Assembly: GCA_016291085.1 (NCBI GenBank)
Contig: JAEEVW010000013.1
Span: 22,410-86,409, forward strand
Direction: 5' to 3'
DNA: 64,000 bases
DNA from: Prevotella sp.
Lineage (GTDB): Bacteria; Bacteroidota; Bacteroidia; Bacteroidales; Bacteroidaceae
This document shows, piece by piece, positions 16,909 through 25,676 of the stretch (positions within the stretch are counted from its first letter, which is position 1; each line of letters opens with the position of its first letter). Below the pieces are notes generated by a model. That model did no database searches and had not been told where the DNA came from. It saw only the letters and a list, made by a program, of their open reading frames with translations. The position numbers and the translations under genes were made by a program.

Positions 16909-19163
16909 CTGCTAAACAGTGCGTCGAGCGATTCCTGTTCACCCACAATCCAGATGATGTCACCCTCTTCGAACAAACGGTTCGGACTGACGGGGGTCAG
17001 ATTCTCCTTACCTTCTTCCATTCCGATAACCATGCAGCTGTAGAGGTTGCGGATACCGCTGTCCTTCAGATTCTTGCCAATGAACGGACTGCCTTCGCCG
17101 ATAATGAGCTGGCGCAGTTTCATTTCACGATTCTCCAGGTCGAAGTCTTCGCCAATCACCTCTGTTGTGATGGCATTGGCAAATTTTGCCACCTGTTCGT
17201 CACTGCCGATGACCTGCAACTTGTCGCCAGGGAAGATGACGTAGTCACCGTCTGGAATGTTCAGACGGAAGTTGGCACGCAGAATGCTGCTCACATGGAT
17301 ACCATACTTACGCCCCAGGTTCAGCTGTTTCAGCGTACTGCCCATCCATTGCGAGTTCATGGGTACGTCGAAGTCGGCAATATGGATATCGCGATCCAGC
17401 AGGCGTCCTTCATACAGCGGACGTTTTTTGCCATGCACCTGTGCCTCGATGTCGCGTGAACGCAGGTTCAGCATGAACAGTCGTTCCAGTTTGATGCTGT
17501 GCTGTTTCACACTGCGCGACACCACGATCAGGCCCACCACCATCAGACCGATGGTAATGATGATGGCATTGGTCAGATGACTCAGGCGGTGGCAGATGAA
17601 GAAGATGAAGGCCACGGCAATCATGACGCGCACCAGAATGGTAAACAGCAGGGGCAGGCGGTTGCGGTTGCTCTCGGCCCATAGCGCTTTCCATTCTTCC
17701 GAGCGGTTTTTCTTCATAATCATGGCACGCAGGAATGGCGAAATGAGCAGTACTGTCAATAGTCCCGTAATGAGATTTCCCCAAACATCCAGGGTCTCGC
17801 CAGGCAACAAATTGTGCATAAACGGCAGTCCGAAGGTGAACATCACGGCAATGGTGGCCGCTGTCAGAATGGAGTAGATGAGTGTGTTGACGGCCATCTG
17901 GGTCAACAGCTGTTTCCACATGCTCTTCTCCGTTGTTTCAGGACGGCTCATGCTCAGATGGTTCAGCAGTTTGATGAATCGCGAGGGCAACCGGTGTTCG
18001 ATAGCATTATAAGCCGGTGTGGCAAACCGTATCATGTAAGGTGTGAGGAATGTGGTAATAACGGATACGGCCACCACGACCGGATATAGGAAATCGCTGA
18101 TAACGCTTAACGACAGACCCAGCGAGGCGATGATGAACGAGAATTCACCGATCTGCGCCATCGAGAATCCGCAACGCATGGCCGACTTCAGGCTCTCGCC
18201 AGCCAGCATGAATGCAATGGAACCGAAAATGGCCTGTCCCACCAGAATGGTCAGTACCAGTATCAGGATGGGCAGGGCATAGTCGATCAGGATCTGTGGG
18301 TCGACGAGCATACCTACTGATACGAAGAAGATGGCTCCGAAGAGGTTCTTCACGGGCTCCACCAGCTTTTCGATGTGTTCCGCCTCGATGGTCTCTGCCA
18401 GGATGCTACCCATGATGAATGCTCCGAAAGCCGATGAGAAACCGACCTTCGTCGAGAATACCGCCATCGCACAGCATAGTCCCAGCGACACGATGAGCAA
18501 CACCTCGTTGTTGACCAATCGTCGAATGCGGCGCAGAAATTCCGGTATGGCAAAGATGCCCACCACGAGCCACAGCACCAGGAAGAATCCTATCTTCACC
18601 ACCGAGCCCAGCATCTGGCCTCCGTCGGGGCTGTTGCCACTGGCTATGGCACTCAGCATCACCATCATCACAATGGCCAGGATGTCCTCCAGAATCAGCA
18701 CCGACATCACCAGTCCGGCAAACTGTTGCTGGCGCAGTCCCAAGTCGTCGAAAGCCTTATAGATAATCGTTGTTGAACTCATGGCCAGCATACCTCCGAG
18801 GAAGATGCAGTCCATCCTCGACCAATGGAACAACTGGCCCACCATGACTCCCAGCATCGACATGCAGAAAATAATGGTGATGGTCGAGATGATGGGTGAT
18901 GCCCCCATCTTCAGAATCTTCTTAAACGAAAAGTCGAGACCTAATGAGAACAACAGGAACATCACACCGATGTCGGCCCACAGGTGAACATTCTCCGTGT
19001 CTACCACCGATGCGGTGTACGGCATGTGCGGGCTCACGAGGAAGCCTGCCACGATGTATCCCAGCACCAAGGGCTGTTTCAACTTCTTGAAAATCAGCGT
19101 CACGATGCCTGCCGACATCAGTATATACGCCAAGTCATTAATAAGTTCAGGAATCTCTGACAT
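16905..19163 (-). CDS. CPA2-family cation:proton antiporter with two C-terminal RCK_C domains
   Basis: A 752-residue inner-membrane transporter. Residues 1-380 form the multi-helix Na/H-exchanger core (VLGYIVAGFLVSPHMPY, VMFLLFSLGLDFSFKKI, GAFIMGSILAETIEAEHI). Three more helices follow (about 420-580). The cytoplasmic end has two TrkA_C/RCK_C-like modules: SQWMGSTLKQLNLGRKYGI with FPGDKLQVIGS, and SPFIGKNLKDSGIRN with FEEGDIIWIVG. It probably exchanges K+ or Na+ for protons under nucleotide or metabolite control. There is no full RCK_N NAD-binding domain. Its neighbours suggest no particular partner. Confidence 0.9.
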   Translation of the reverse strand: MSEIPELINDLAYILMSAGIVTLIFKKLKQPLVLGYIVAGFLVSPHMPYTASVVDTENVHLWADIGVMFLLFSLGLDFSFKKILKMGASPIISTITIIFCMSMLGVMVGQLFHWSRMDCIFLGGMLAMSSTTIIYKAFDDLGLRQQQFAGLVMSVLILEDILAIVMMVMLSAIASGNSPDGGQMLGSVVKIGFFLVLWLVVGIFAIPEFLRRIRRLVNNEVLLIVSLGLCCAMAVFSTKVGFSSAFGAFIMGSILAETIEAEHIEKLVEPVKNLFGAIFFVSVGMLVDPQILIDYALPILILVLTILVGQAIFGSIAFMLAGESLKSAMRCGFSMAQIGEFSFIIASLGLSLSVISDFLYPVVVAVSVITTFLTPYMIRFATPAYNAIEHRLPSRFIKLLNHLSMSRPETTEKSMWKQLLTQMAVNTLIYSILTAATIAVMFTFGLPFMHNLLPGETLDVWGNLITGLLTVLLISPFLRAMIMKKNRSEEWKALWAESNRNRLPLLFTILVRVMIAVAFIFFICHRLSHLTNAIIITIGLMVVGLIVVSRSVKQHSIKLERLFMLNLRSRDIEAQVHGKKRPLYEGRLLDRDIHIADFDVPMNSQWMGSTLKQLNLGRKYGIHVSSILRANFRLNIPDGDYVIFPGDKLQVIGSDEQVAKFANAITTEVIGEDFDLENREMKLRQLIIGEGSPFIGKNLKDSGIRNLYSCMVIGMEEGKENLTPVSPNRLFEEGDIIWIVGEQESLDALFSS

Positions 19164-19203
19164 AATGATTTTTATACTTTATTCTTTTATCTGCTTCCCC
19201 GTC

Positions 19204-20550
19204 TTACCATTTGGTTGTAAAGATGCTAGGCGAGATTACTAGCGAGAACCAGCCCCAGCGGGCATACTTGCTGCTGTTGCCTTCTTTCAGACGCTCCATC
19301 GTTTCCGTGCCCACCATGAAGGTATATCCTGCCATGAGCGAGATGTCTTTGGTGAACTGGTAGCTGGCTTGCACATCGAAGCTATGGCCCAGCGTGCGGT
19401 TGAGGTCATGCAGGTCGGTGGCTACTGCCAGATAGTGATAGTCGACGCTGCATTTCAGCTTGTCTGTGGGATTGCCGAAGACACCGATAGAGGCGTTCTG
19501 CAAACCAGGTGTAAAGCCGTTGGTGTAAGCACTCTCGTAGAAGTAGTCCATGATGCCGTAGAATTTGTTTTTCGAACCGAACAGCGGGTTGAATCCATTT
19601 TCCTCAGCATGATATACCATTCCTATACCGCCATAGATGACGGGGACATAGTCGTCACCGCTCAAATAGTCGTAACCCAGCTTAAAGCCATAGTGCTCGG
19701 TGGGGTTGACGGTAGCTTGCACACTGGCCATCCAGGCATTAATCTTCTTACTATACATGTTGTCATTTACATCTTGGCCCGTTTGGCGGTAGTATGAACC
19801 TTCGAGTGTCAGGTACTTAGGATGGAAGTTCACGTAACCACCCCACATCTGCTGGTATTCAGTCCTGACGGGATTGTCCCTGTCGTCTTGTTTGCCAGCC
19901 TGCTGACCTATATTCATGAAGAGCAGCGAGGCACCCAGCGGGAATTTGGGCACATCGTAGTGATACCACACGGTCTGCATGTTCTTATAGGGCTGGGCAC
20001 CGTCGGAGTAATAGGTCGTTGTGTATACGTTCTCTGCATTCTGGTTGTAACCCAATATGGCATGCAGCTGATGGCCGTGACCTTCGTAACCCACACGGAG
20101 CACGTCGTGCGAGAGAGCCATCGTGGCAAAGTCGTTGGGTCCGATGATGCGCTCGTCGTCGTAGGACAGGGCGATGCGTCCCAACTGTGCGAACAGTCCA
20201 TTCCGGGCAGTCAGTTTCACCCAGCCCTCATACAGTTTCAATGCTGTGTTCCCGCTGGTGCCCCATACCGCTTTGTTCTGCAGCACGGCATGAGCCTGTA
20301 TGCCAGGACGCTCGTAGTCCACATTCAATCGGAAACGCCCCAGAAGGAAGTTAGAACGGTCTTCCGGCTCCTTGTCTTTGAGACCAGTCCTCGGCAGTCC
20401 TCCTGCGCACATCTCACCATGCGTCAGGAAGTTCATGCCGATGCTCAGTTTGTTGACCTTGTCCAGCGAGTCGGCTTGTGCAAACACGCATTGCGATGTC
20501 GCCATCAGGACAACCATCGCAAGGCCTTTCCTCAGGTGATTGCCGCCCAT
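19204..20550 (-). CDS. Outer-membrane porin, alginate-export-like beta-barrel
   Basis: A 448-residue protein with a signal peptide ending CVFAQ. The rest alternates aromatic and polar residues as in 16-18-stranded barrels and shows the pattern of alginate_exp-like porins: a periplasmic start DSLDKVNKLSIGMNF, LQNKAVWG, LFAQLGRIALSYDDERIIG, and a late EHYGFKLGYDYLSGDD. It lies three bases after the STAS gene on the same strand, so it may be co-expressed with the partner-switching pair. Its substrate is unknown. Confidence 0.75.
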   Translation of the reverse strand: MGGNHLRKGLAMVVLMATSQCVFAQADSLDKVNKLSIGMNFLTHGEMCAGGLPRTGLKDKEPEDRSNFLLGRFRLNVDYERPGIQAHAVLQNKAVWGTSGNTALKLYEGWVKLTARNGLFAQLGRIALSYDDERIIGPNDFATMALSHDVLRVGYEGHGHQLHAILGYNQNAENVYTTTYYSDGAQPYKNMQTVWYHYDVPKFPLGASLLFMNIGQQAGKQDDRDNPVRTEYQQMWGGYVNFHPKYLTLEGSYYRQTGQDVNDNMYSKKINAWMASVQATVNPTEHYGFKLGYDYLSGDDYVPVIYGGIGMVYHAEENGFNPLFGSKNKFYGIMDYFYESAYTNGFTPGLQNASIGVFGNPTDKLKCSVDYHYLAVATDLHDLNRTLGHSFDVQASYQFTKDISLMAGYTFMVGTETMERLKEGNSSKYARWGWFSLVISPSIFTTKW

Positions 20551-20553
20551 CTT

Positions 20554-20856
20554 TTATTCGAACTCGAAGATATTGAGGAATCCTGTCAGTTTAAAGACAT
20601 TCTTGATGTCGTCGTTAACGTTGCGCAACACCACGCGGTTCCCCTTGGACATCGTGGATTTCAGAATGTTGATAAGGATGCGCAAACCGCTGGAAGCAAT
20701 ATACTCCAGGTTCTCGCATTCGAAAACAACCTCCTTGCCTTCGTTCTGGTAGAGCTGTTTCAATACCTCCTCGGCCTCATTGGCTGCTGCGGTGTCCATT
20801 TCTCCTGCTAACGTGACGACATACTTGTCGTCGATTTCTTGAATACTTGTAGTCAT
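20554..20856 (-). CDS. STAS-domain anti-sigma-factor antagonist-like protein
   Basis: A 100-residue protein of the SpoIIAA/RsbV family. It has the conserved phosphorylatable serine in EYIASSGLRILINIL and the TLAGEMDTAAANE strand-helix. In partner switching the unphosphorylated STAS protein binds an RsbW-like kinase; a SpoIIE-type phosphatase resets it. Both activities seem to be present in the single upstream gene product, so the pair may form a self-contained switch. Classical sigma-B is absent from Bacteroidetes, so the output is unknown. Confidence 0.88.
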   Translation of the reverse strand: MTTSIQEIDDKYVVTLAGEMDTAAANEAEEVLKQLYQNEGKEVVFECENLEYIASSGLRILINILKSTMSKGNRVVLRNVNDDIKNVFKLTGFLNIFEFE

Positions 20857-20910
20857 AACATTAATCTTTTATTTTTTACCTTTTTACTTTTTTACCTTTT
20901 TACCTTTATA
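20857..20910. repeat. TTTTTACC spacer
   Basis: Five or so TTTTTACC or TTTTTACT words separate the STAS gene from the phosphatase gene upstream of it. Confidence 0.8.
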
Positions 20911-23109
20911 TTATTTTACCTTTTTTATCAGTGTCAGTACGTTTTGCCCGTCTATGCGTTCGTAATTGATGCTGTCCATCAGTTCGCGTACCAGCAGGAT
21001 GCCCAGTCCGCCAACCTGACGGTCTTGGGCCGATAGCGTGATGTCGGCTTTCTCCTGCGTGGTGGGGTCGAAGGGGATGCCCGCGTCAATGATCTGACAG
21101 TGCAGGGTCTTACCGTCAGAAGCCATCTTGACGGTGATATCGCCATCGGTGTCGTCCGGATAGGCATAGTTTATCACGTTGACGACAGCTTCTTCCACGG
21201 CCAGTCGCAACTGGCGCCCCAGCGATTTCTCAATGTCCAGTTTCTCAATCACCGATTTCATGAAACTGCTGAATCGTGTCACCTCATGGACATCGTTCTT
21301 CAGCATCAGTGTCTCCGAGAAGTTGCTCTCAAACTGCTTGGGCATATAGCGTATGGCCATCATGGTCAGGTCGTCGCTCTGTTCCATACCGTCCATAAAC
21401 GAGTACACTTCCATGTTCATCTTTCCCAACAGCTGTCTCGGGGGCAGGTCTTCAGCTGTGTTCAGCAGGTTCATCATTCGCTCTGCGCCGAACAGCTTGT
21501 GCGACTTGTTCATTGCCTCCGTGAGTCCGTCGGTATAGAGGAACAGTGTTGAACCGCTTTCAAGCATGGTCTCCTGCATCTCGTAGTTGAAGTTGTCAAA
21601 GATGCCGATAGGCAGATTGGCCTTCACTTCAAGGGCGGTAGCGAATTTTTCACTTTTCACTATTCCCTTTTCACTTAATATGACGGGTGCATCGTGCCCT
21701 GCATTGCAATAGCAGAGACGGCCCGTGGGCAGGTCAAGGACTCCGATGAACAGGGTGACGAACATGTTGTTTTCATTGCGTTCGCACATGGTCTCGTTGA
21801 TGGCCTGCATGATGCGGGCGGGATTGTGCTGATGGGTAGAGACGGCATGGAAACATCCGTGTGTGCCTGACATGAGCATGGCCGACGGAACACCCTTGCC
21901 GCTGACATCGCCGATACAGAAGAACAGCTTCTCGTCGCGAATGAAATAGTCGAACAGGTCGCCACCCACTTCTCGTGCTGGCAACAGTGAGCCATAGACG
22001 TCAATATCGTCGCGTTGGATGGCATCCTGTCTGGGCAGCATCTGCGTTTGGATGTTGCTGGCCACACGCAGTTCGCCGTCGATGCGCTCTTTCGCCTTCT
22101 TCGTGTCAGCCAGTTTACGGTTGTTCTTGATGAAGTAGCTGATGATGAATCCCAGCACGACAAATGCCGCCAGCGAGGTCAGCAGAATGGTGAGATGCAT
22201 GCGGCGCAGCGGGCCGAAGACCTCGTCGTCGTAGCATACTACGGCAACCTGCCATTCGGGCTTTTCCTTGATGGAGGCATAATAGATATACCCCTTCTCG
22301 TGGTCTTCCTGATCGCGGAAAGTGGCTATCTTGCATCGCCCGTTCCTGCTCGTCGTCTTGGTGACGCTACTGTCGTTAATGACATTGACAATATGGCTCA
22401 CGTCTCCTGCATCTACAATATCGGGATTTGGGCTGGCAATCAGCTGGCCCTCCTTGGTCAGCATCAAATCGAACGACGACTCGTAGATGTGTCTGCGATT
22501 CAGCGTGTCGCCCAGCATTCTTGTCGAGACGTCGAGTCCGAACACTGCCACCACGTTTTTCGTCTTGTCATGGATGGGAACGGCGTAGCTAACCATGTTC
22601 AGGTCGGAATAGCGGTCGTAGTACGGGTCTACCCATAATGAGACATCCTTCGAAACCACCTCTTTGAAGGCGGCGTTCTGTGAGTAGTCGTGTTCCGGAC
22701 CGATAATCTGTCTTCGGATGGTCCCATGGTCCCAATAGGCATAAGGCTCAAACAGGTGTCCCTTGTCAGGATAATAGTCGGGCATGAAGGCTATCCAGCA
22801 GCCCACGAGGTTGGGATGCGACCTGAGCACTCCCTCCATGATGCCAAACATGGAATCCGGCAGGGCTATGTTCCGTTCCATCTCCCACAGGTGGCCCATC
22901 AGCGAGTTCTCCGACAGGTTCAGCGCGTTCTTCACCACCATGGCTTTCATGGTGAGCTCGGTCTCCGCGCGCTTTTCCAGCTCGTCAGACAGTATCTGCT
23001 GGAAATAGTAGAATTGCGCGCCGGAAATCAACTCCAGCACAAGGGCTGCAAGGATAATGTTCAATACAACCTTGTTCTTCAACATGAAAGTCGTAGTACG
23101 AAACGCCAT
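20911..23109 (-). CDS. Membrane SpoIIE-type PP2C phosphatase fused to an RsbW-like ATPase
   Basis: A protein of about 732 residues. A first membrane helix (NKVVLNIILAALVLELIS) is followed by a Cache-like extracytoplasmic sensor (WIAFMPDYYPDKG; VSYAVPIHDKTKNVVAVFGL), a second helix (LLTSLAAFVVLGFIISYFI), a SpoIIE phosphatase domain (AREVGGDLFDYF, FCIGDVSGKGVPSAMLMS, EQSDDLTMMAIR) and a C-terminal HATPase_c_2 domain (LRLAVEEAVVNVINYAYP, GGLGILLVRELMD). Kinase and phosphatase toward the STAS protein would thus share one polypeptide. I prefer the ATG at 23109 because the upstream extension is a CTCAACT repeat. A TTTTCACTTTTCAC-type repeat is inserted in frame at 21640-21684 (peptide SEKGIVKSEKF). 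Confidence 0.9.
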   Translation of the reverse strand: MAFRTTTFMLKNKVVLNIILAALVLELISGAQFYYFQQILSDELEKRAETELTMKAMVVKNALNLSENSLMGHLWEMERNIALPDSMFGIMEGVLRSHPNLVGCWIAFMPDYYPDKGHLFEPYAYWDHGTIRRQIIGPEHDYSQNAAFKEVVSKDVSLWVDPYYDRYSDLNMVSYAVPIHDKTKNVVAVFGLDVSTRMLGDTLNRRHIYESSFDLMLTKEGQLIASPNPDIVDAGDVSHIVNVINDSSVTKTTSRNGRCKIATFRDQEDHEKGYIYYASIKEKPEWQVAVVCYDDEVFGPLRRMHLTILLTSLAAFVVLGFIISYFIKNNRKLADTKKAKERIDGELRVASNIQTQMLPRQDAIQRDDIDVYGSLLPAREVGGDLFDYFIRDEKLFFCIGDVSGKGVPSAMLMSGTHGCFHAVSTHQHNPARIMQAINETMCERNENNMFVTLFIGVLDLPTGRLCYCNAGHDAPVILSEKGIVKSEKFATALEVKANLPIGIFDNFNYEMQETMLESGSTLFLYTDGLTEAMNKSHKLFGAERMMNLLNTAEDLPPRQLLGKMNMEVYSFMDGMEQSDDLTMMAIRYMPKQFESNFSETLMLKNDVHEVTRFSSFMKSVIEKLDIEKSLGRQLRLAVEEAVVNVINYAYPDDTDGDITVKMASDGKTLHCQIIDAGIPFDPTTQEKADITLSAQDRQVGGLGILLVRELMDSINYERIDGQNVLTLIKKVK

Positions 23110-23174
23110 CTTAACTCTCAACTCTCAACTCTCTAATCGTTTCTTGAAACGCTTTGACCTTGGTCAAAGAACTC
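23110..23174. repeat. CTCAACT spacer
   Basis: CTCAACTCTCAACTCTC, then CGTTTCTTGAAACG (an inverted repeat), then ACTCTCAACT, between the phosphatase and pepT genes. Confidence 0.8.
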
Positions 23175-24398
23175 TCAACTATTATAATTAGCCGTAATCT
23201 CACAGATCTTGACAATGACCTGCATGGCCTTCTCCATCGACTGGATGGGCACAAACTCATAAGGTCCGTGGAAATTGATGCCGCCGGCAAAGATGTTGGG
23301 GCAGGGCAGACCCTTGAACGACAGCTGGGCACCGTCCGTGCCGCCGCGAATGGGCTTCACCTTCGGAGCCACACCGCATTCCTGCATGGCGCGCAGCACC
23401 AGGTCGATGACGTGCATCTGGTCGTCAATCTTCTCCTTCATATTATAATACTGGTCCTTCACCACAGCCGTCACCGTGCCTTCACCGTACTTCTCGTTCA
23501 TCTTGGCCACACACGTCTCAACGAAGCGCTTGCGGTCCTCGAAACGTTCGCGGTCGTGGTCACGGATAATGTACGACAGCGTGGCCTGCTCGATGTTACT
23601 CTGGATGCCCAGCAGGTGGTAGAATCCCTGATAGCCCTCCGTCGTCTCGGGGGTCTCGTCCTCAGGCAGCATCTTGGCAAACTCCGCTGCCAGCGCGTTG
23701 GCATTCACCATCTTGCCCTTGGCATAGCCCGGGTGTACGCTCACGCCCTTGATGGCGATCTTCGCCGAGGCAGCGTTGAAGTTCTCGAATTCCAGCTCAC
23801 CCACGTCGCCGCCATCCATCGTGTAGGCCCACTGACAACCGAATTTCTCGACGTCGAAGTGGTGGGCACCCATGCCGATTTCCTCGTCGGGGTTGAAGGC
23901 GATGCGAATCTTGCCGTGCTTGATTTCCTTGTGCTCCTGCAAGTACACCATGGCCTGCACGATTTCCGCGATGCCCGCCTTGTCGTCAGCGCCCAGCAGC
24001 GTGGTGCCGTCAGTCACGATCAGGTCCTCGCCCACGTGCTGCAACAGCTCCGGAAACTTCTTCGGACTCGACACGATACCCTCCGACAGCAGAATGTCCG
24101 AGCCGTCATAGTTGCGGACTATCTGGGGCTTGATGTCGGCTCCCGAGCAGTCGGGGCTCGTGTCGTAGTGCGAGATGAAGCCTATCACGGGCACCTCGTC
24201 CTTTATGTTAGCCTTCAGCGTGGCATAGATGTAGCCCTGTTCGTCCAGCTCCACGTCGTCCAGGCCTTCGCGTTCCAGTTCCTTTTTCAAGTACTCGGCA
24301 AACACCAGTTGCTTGCTGGTCGAGGGCACCGTCGTGCTTTCTTCGCTCGACTGTGTGTCGAACTTCGTATAGTTCAAAAATCGTTCAGTAATATCCAT
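23175..24398 (-). CDS. pepT: Peptidase T (tripeptide aminopeptidase)
   Basis: A 407-residue M20 metallopeptidase, the usual PepT length from the ATG at 24398 ([20 protein letters not shown]). Zinc-site motifs are [13 protein letters not shown] (first His/Asp), [28 protein letters not shown], and the late [20 protein letters not shown]. It removes N-terminal residues from tripeptides in the cytoplasm. An in-frame extension upstream crosses the -7 box and is unlikely to be translated. Confidence 0.95.
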   Translation of the reverse strand: MDITERFLNYTKFDTQSSEESTTVPSTSKQLVFAEYLKKELEREGLDDVELDEQGYIYATLKANIKDEVPVIGFISHYDTSPDCSGADIKPQIVRNYDGSDILLSEGIVSSPKKFPELLQHVGEDLIVTDGTTLLGADDKAGIAEIVQAMVYLQEHKEIKHGKIRIAFNPDEEIGMGAHHFDVEKFGCQWAYTMDGGDVGELEFENFNAASAKIAIKGVSVHPGYAKGKMVNANALAAEFAKMLPEDETPETTEGYQGFYHLLGIQSNIEQATLSYIIRDHDRERFEDRKRFVETCVAKMNEKYGEGTVTAVVKDQYYNMKEKIDDQMHVIDLVLRAMQECGVAPKVKPIRGGTDGAQLSFKGLPCPNIFAGGINFHGPYEFVPIQSMEKAMQVIVKICEITANYNS

Positions 24399-24428
24399 AT
24401 TTTTTCTCTTCATTTTATTTATTGGGGA

Positions 24429-24436
24429 CAAAATTA
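24429..24436 (-). promoter_or_regulatory. Promoter -7 box of pepT
   Basis: On the minus strand TAATTTTG fits TAnnTTTG, about 31 bases upstream of the ATG at 24398. A perfect 8-bp inverted repeat at 24448-24470 covers the -33 region. Confidence 0.6.
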
Positions 24437-24447
24437 CGAAAAAAAAT

Positions 24448-24477
24448 CGGACTGACAAAAAATCAGTCCGTTTTTTT
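24448..24477. terminator. Bidirectional terminator-like dyad upstream of pepT
   Basis: CGGACTGA (24448-24455) and TCAGTCCG (24463-24470) form a perfect stem with a 7-base loop. An A-tract precedes it and seven Ts follow. No gene obviously needs termination here, and the dyad overlaps the pepT promoter, so an operator role is equally possible. Confidence 0.5.
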
Positions 24478-24597
24478 CTCACTCCCAGCGCCCAATCGCG
24501 TCGAAACGATGACCCACCGATGGCCTCGTGCGCCTAAGTGTAAAATCTGTCGCAAAGTCAGATAAATTTGTGAAATTTATTAATATTCCTTTAATTT

Positions 24598-24629
24598 TTT
24601 GGTGTTTCCAATTTTATTCCTTATCTTTG
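24598..24629 (+). promoter_or_regulatory. Promoter of the secreted-paralogue operon
   Basis: TTTG at 24598-24601 and TATCTTTG at 24622-24629 are separated by 20 bases, matching the Bacteroidetes consensus. Transcription would start about 15-20 bases before the ATG at 24654. Confidence 0.75.
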
Positions 24630-24653
24630 CAGACAACTAAAACCAATACTATT

Positions 24654-25646
24654 ATGAAAAAAGTGTTATTATCTTTGGTTGCCACGTTGATTGCAACCAT
24701 GAGCTTAGCCCAGAACGGTCTGGTTGCTTCGCTAAGCCACGAAGGAAACGTTACGTATTACTATGGTGTCACAGCCTTAACACAGGCCGTTGAGGCAGCA
24801 GCCAGTGGCGACATCATCAACCTCTCTGGTGGATCATTTACCGCCACAAACATTACCAAAGGTATCACCATTCGTGGTGCAGGCATCGATAGCCAAGAAC
24901 CAACTTACATTAACGGCGACTTCTCAATCAACATAACCGACGACACAAATCGCTTTATGATGGAGGGCATAAAATGTGCTAACGCAATGATCCTTTCGGG
25001 TTCATATACAAATCCCTTCTTCCTGAAATGTTATTTTAAACAAGTTACCTATAATAGTACGATTGATGATATAAAAAACATTATGTTTGTTAACTGTAAA
25101 ATTCCCAGTGGCTTTAGTGCAGGAGCTAACAACACATTTAATTTAGTTAATTGCTACATAGGCGGTTTAAACCAACGTGACAATGCAACTCTCGCGGTCA
25201 CGAATTGTATTATTAGAGATAATTATTATAACAACAATTATCTAAGGCAATGTCAGTTCTTCAATTGCATTTTTATATCTTCTAATGGAAGGGCCTACGC
25301 AAAGATACCAAGCAGCTCTCAGGCCACAGACTGCATTTCAGTTAACTTCGGTGACCATGATTTCTTCAGCGAATTATCCGTCAGAACAGGCTGCCCGACA
25401 ACATCTTTAGAATTTGGAGCAGTATTCAAGACATTCACAGGCACTTATACTGACGAAGAGACCTTCGAACTGACCGAAACCGCCAAGACAACATATTTGG
25501 GTACTGACGGATTAGAGATTGGCCTCTATGGCGGTCTGCAGCCATATAACTCCACACCGTCTTATCCTCTCATTACCACGATGAACGTCGATAAGGAGAC
25601 AACTCCTGAAGGCAAACTGGGGGTGACAATCGAAGTAAGCAAGTAA
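24654..25646 (+). CDS. Secreted right-handed beta-helix-like protein, paralogue 1 of 3
   Basis: A 330-residue exported protein with signal peptide MKKVLLSLVATLIATMSLAQ. I use the ATG at 24654 because longer versions would overlap the promoter. The N-terminal half contains ALTQAVEAAASGDIINLSGG and ITIRGAGID, the typical first turns of parallel beta-helix proteins (pectate-lyase-like fold). Asparagine- and cysteine-rich rungs follow (IMFVNCKIPSGF). The C-terminal tail EIGLYGGLQPYN and YPLITTMNV is shared with the next two genes. No catalytic residues are recognisable. It may be a surface or extracellular adhesin-like or glycan-binding protein. Confidence 0.8.
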   Translation: MKKVLLSLVATLIATMSLAQNGLVASLSHEGNVTYYYGVTALTQAVEAAASGDIINLSGGSFTATNITKGITIRGAGIDSQEPTYINGDFSINITDDTNRFMMEGIKCANAMILSGSYTNPFFLKCYFKQVTYNSTIDDIKNIMFVNCKIPSGFSAGANNTFNLVNCYIGGLNQRDNATLAVTNCIIRDNYYNNNYLRQCQFFNCIFISSNGRAYAKIPSSSQATDCISVNFGDHDFFSELSVRTGCPTTSLEFGAVFKTFTGTYTDEETFELTETAKTTYLGTDGLEIGLYGGLQPYNSTPSYPLITTMNVDKETTPEGKLGVTIEVSK

Positions 25647-25676
25647 CAATAAGTAATAACTAAAAAAGACAGGATT

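Noticed and set aside
23154..24455. A 433-codon plus-strand frame opposite pepT
   Set aside because: Composition (LHHLD, VRLV) is typical of antisense translation of a conserved gene; pepT itself is unmistakable.
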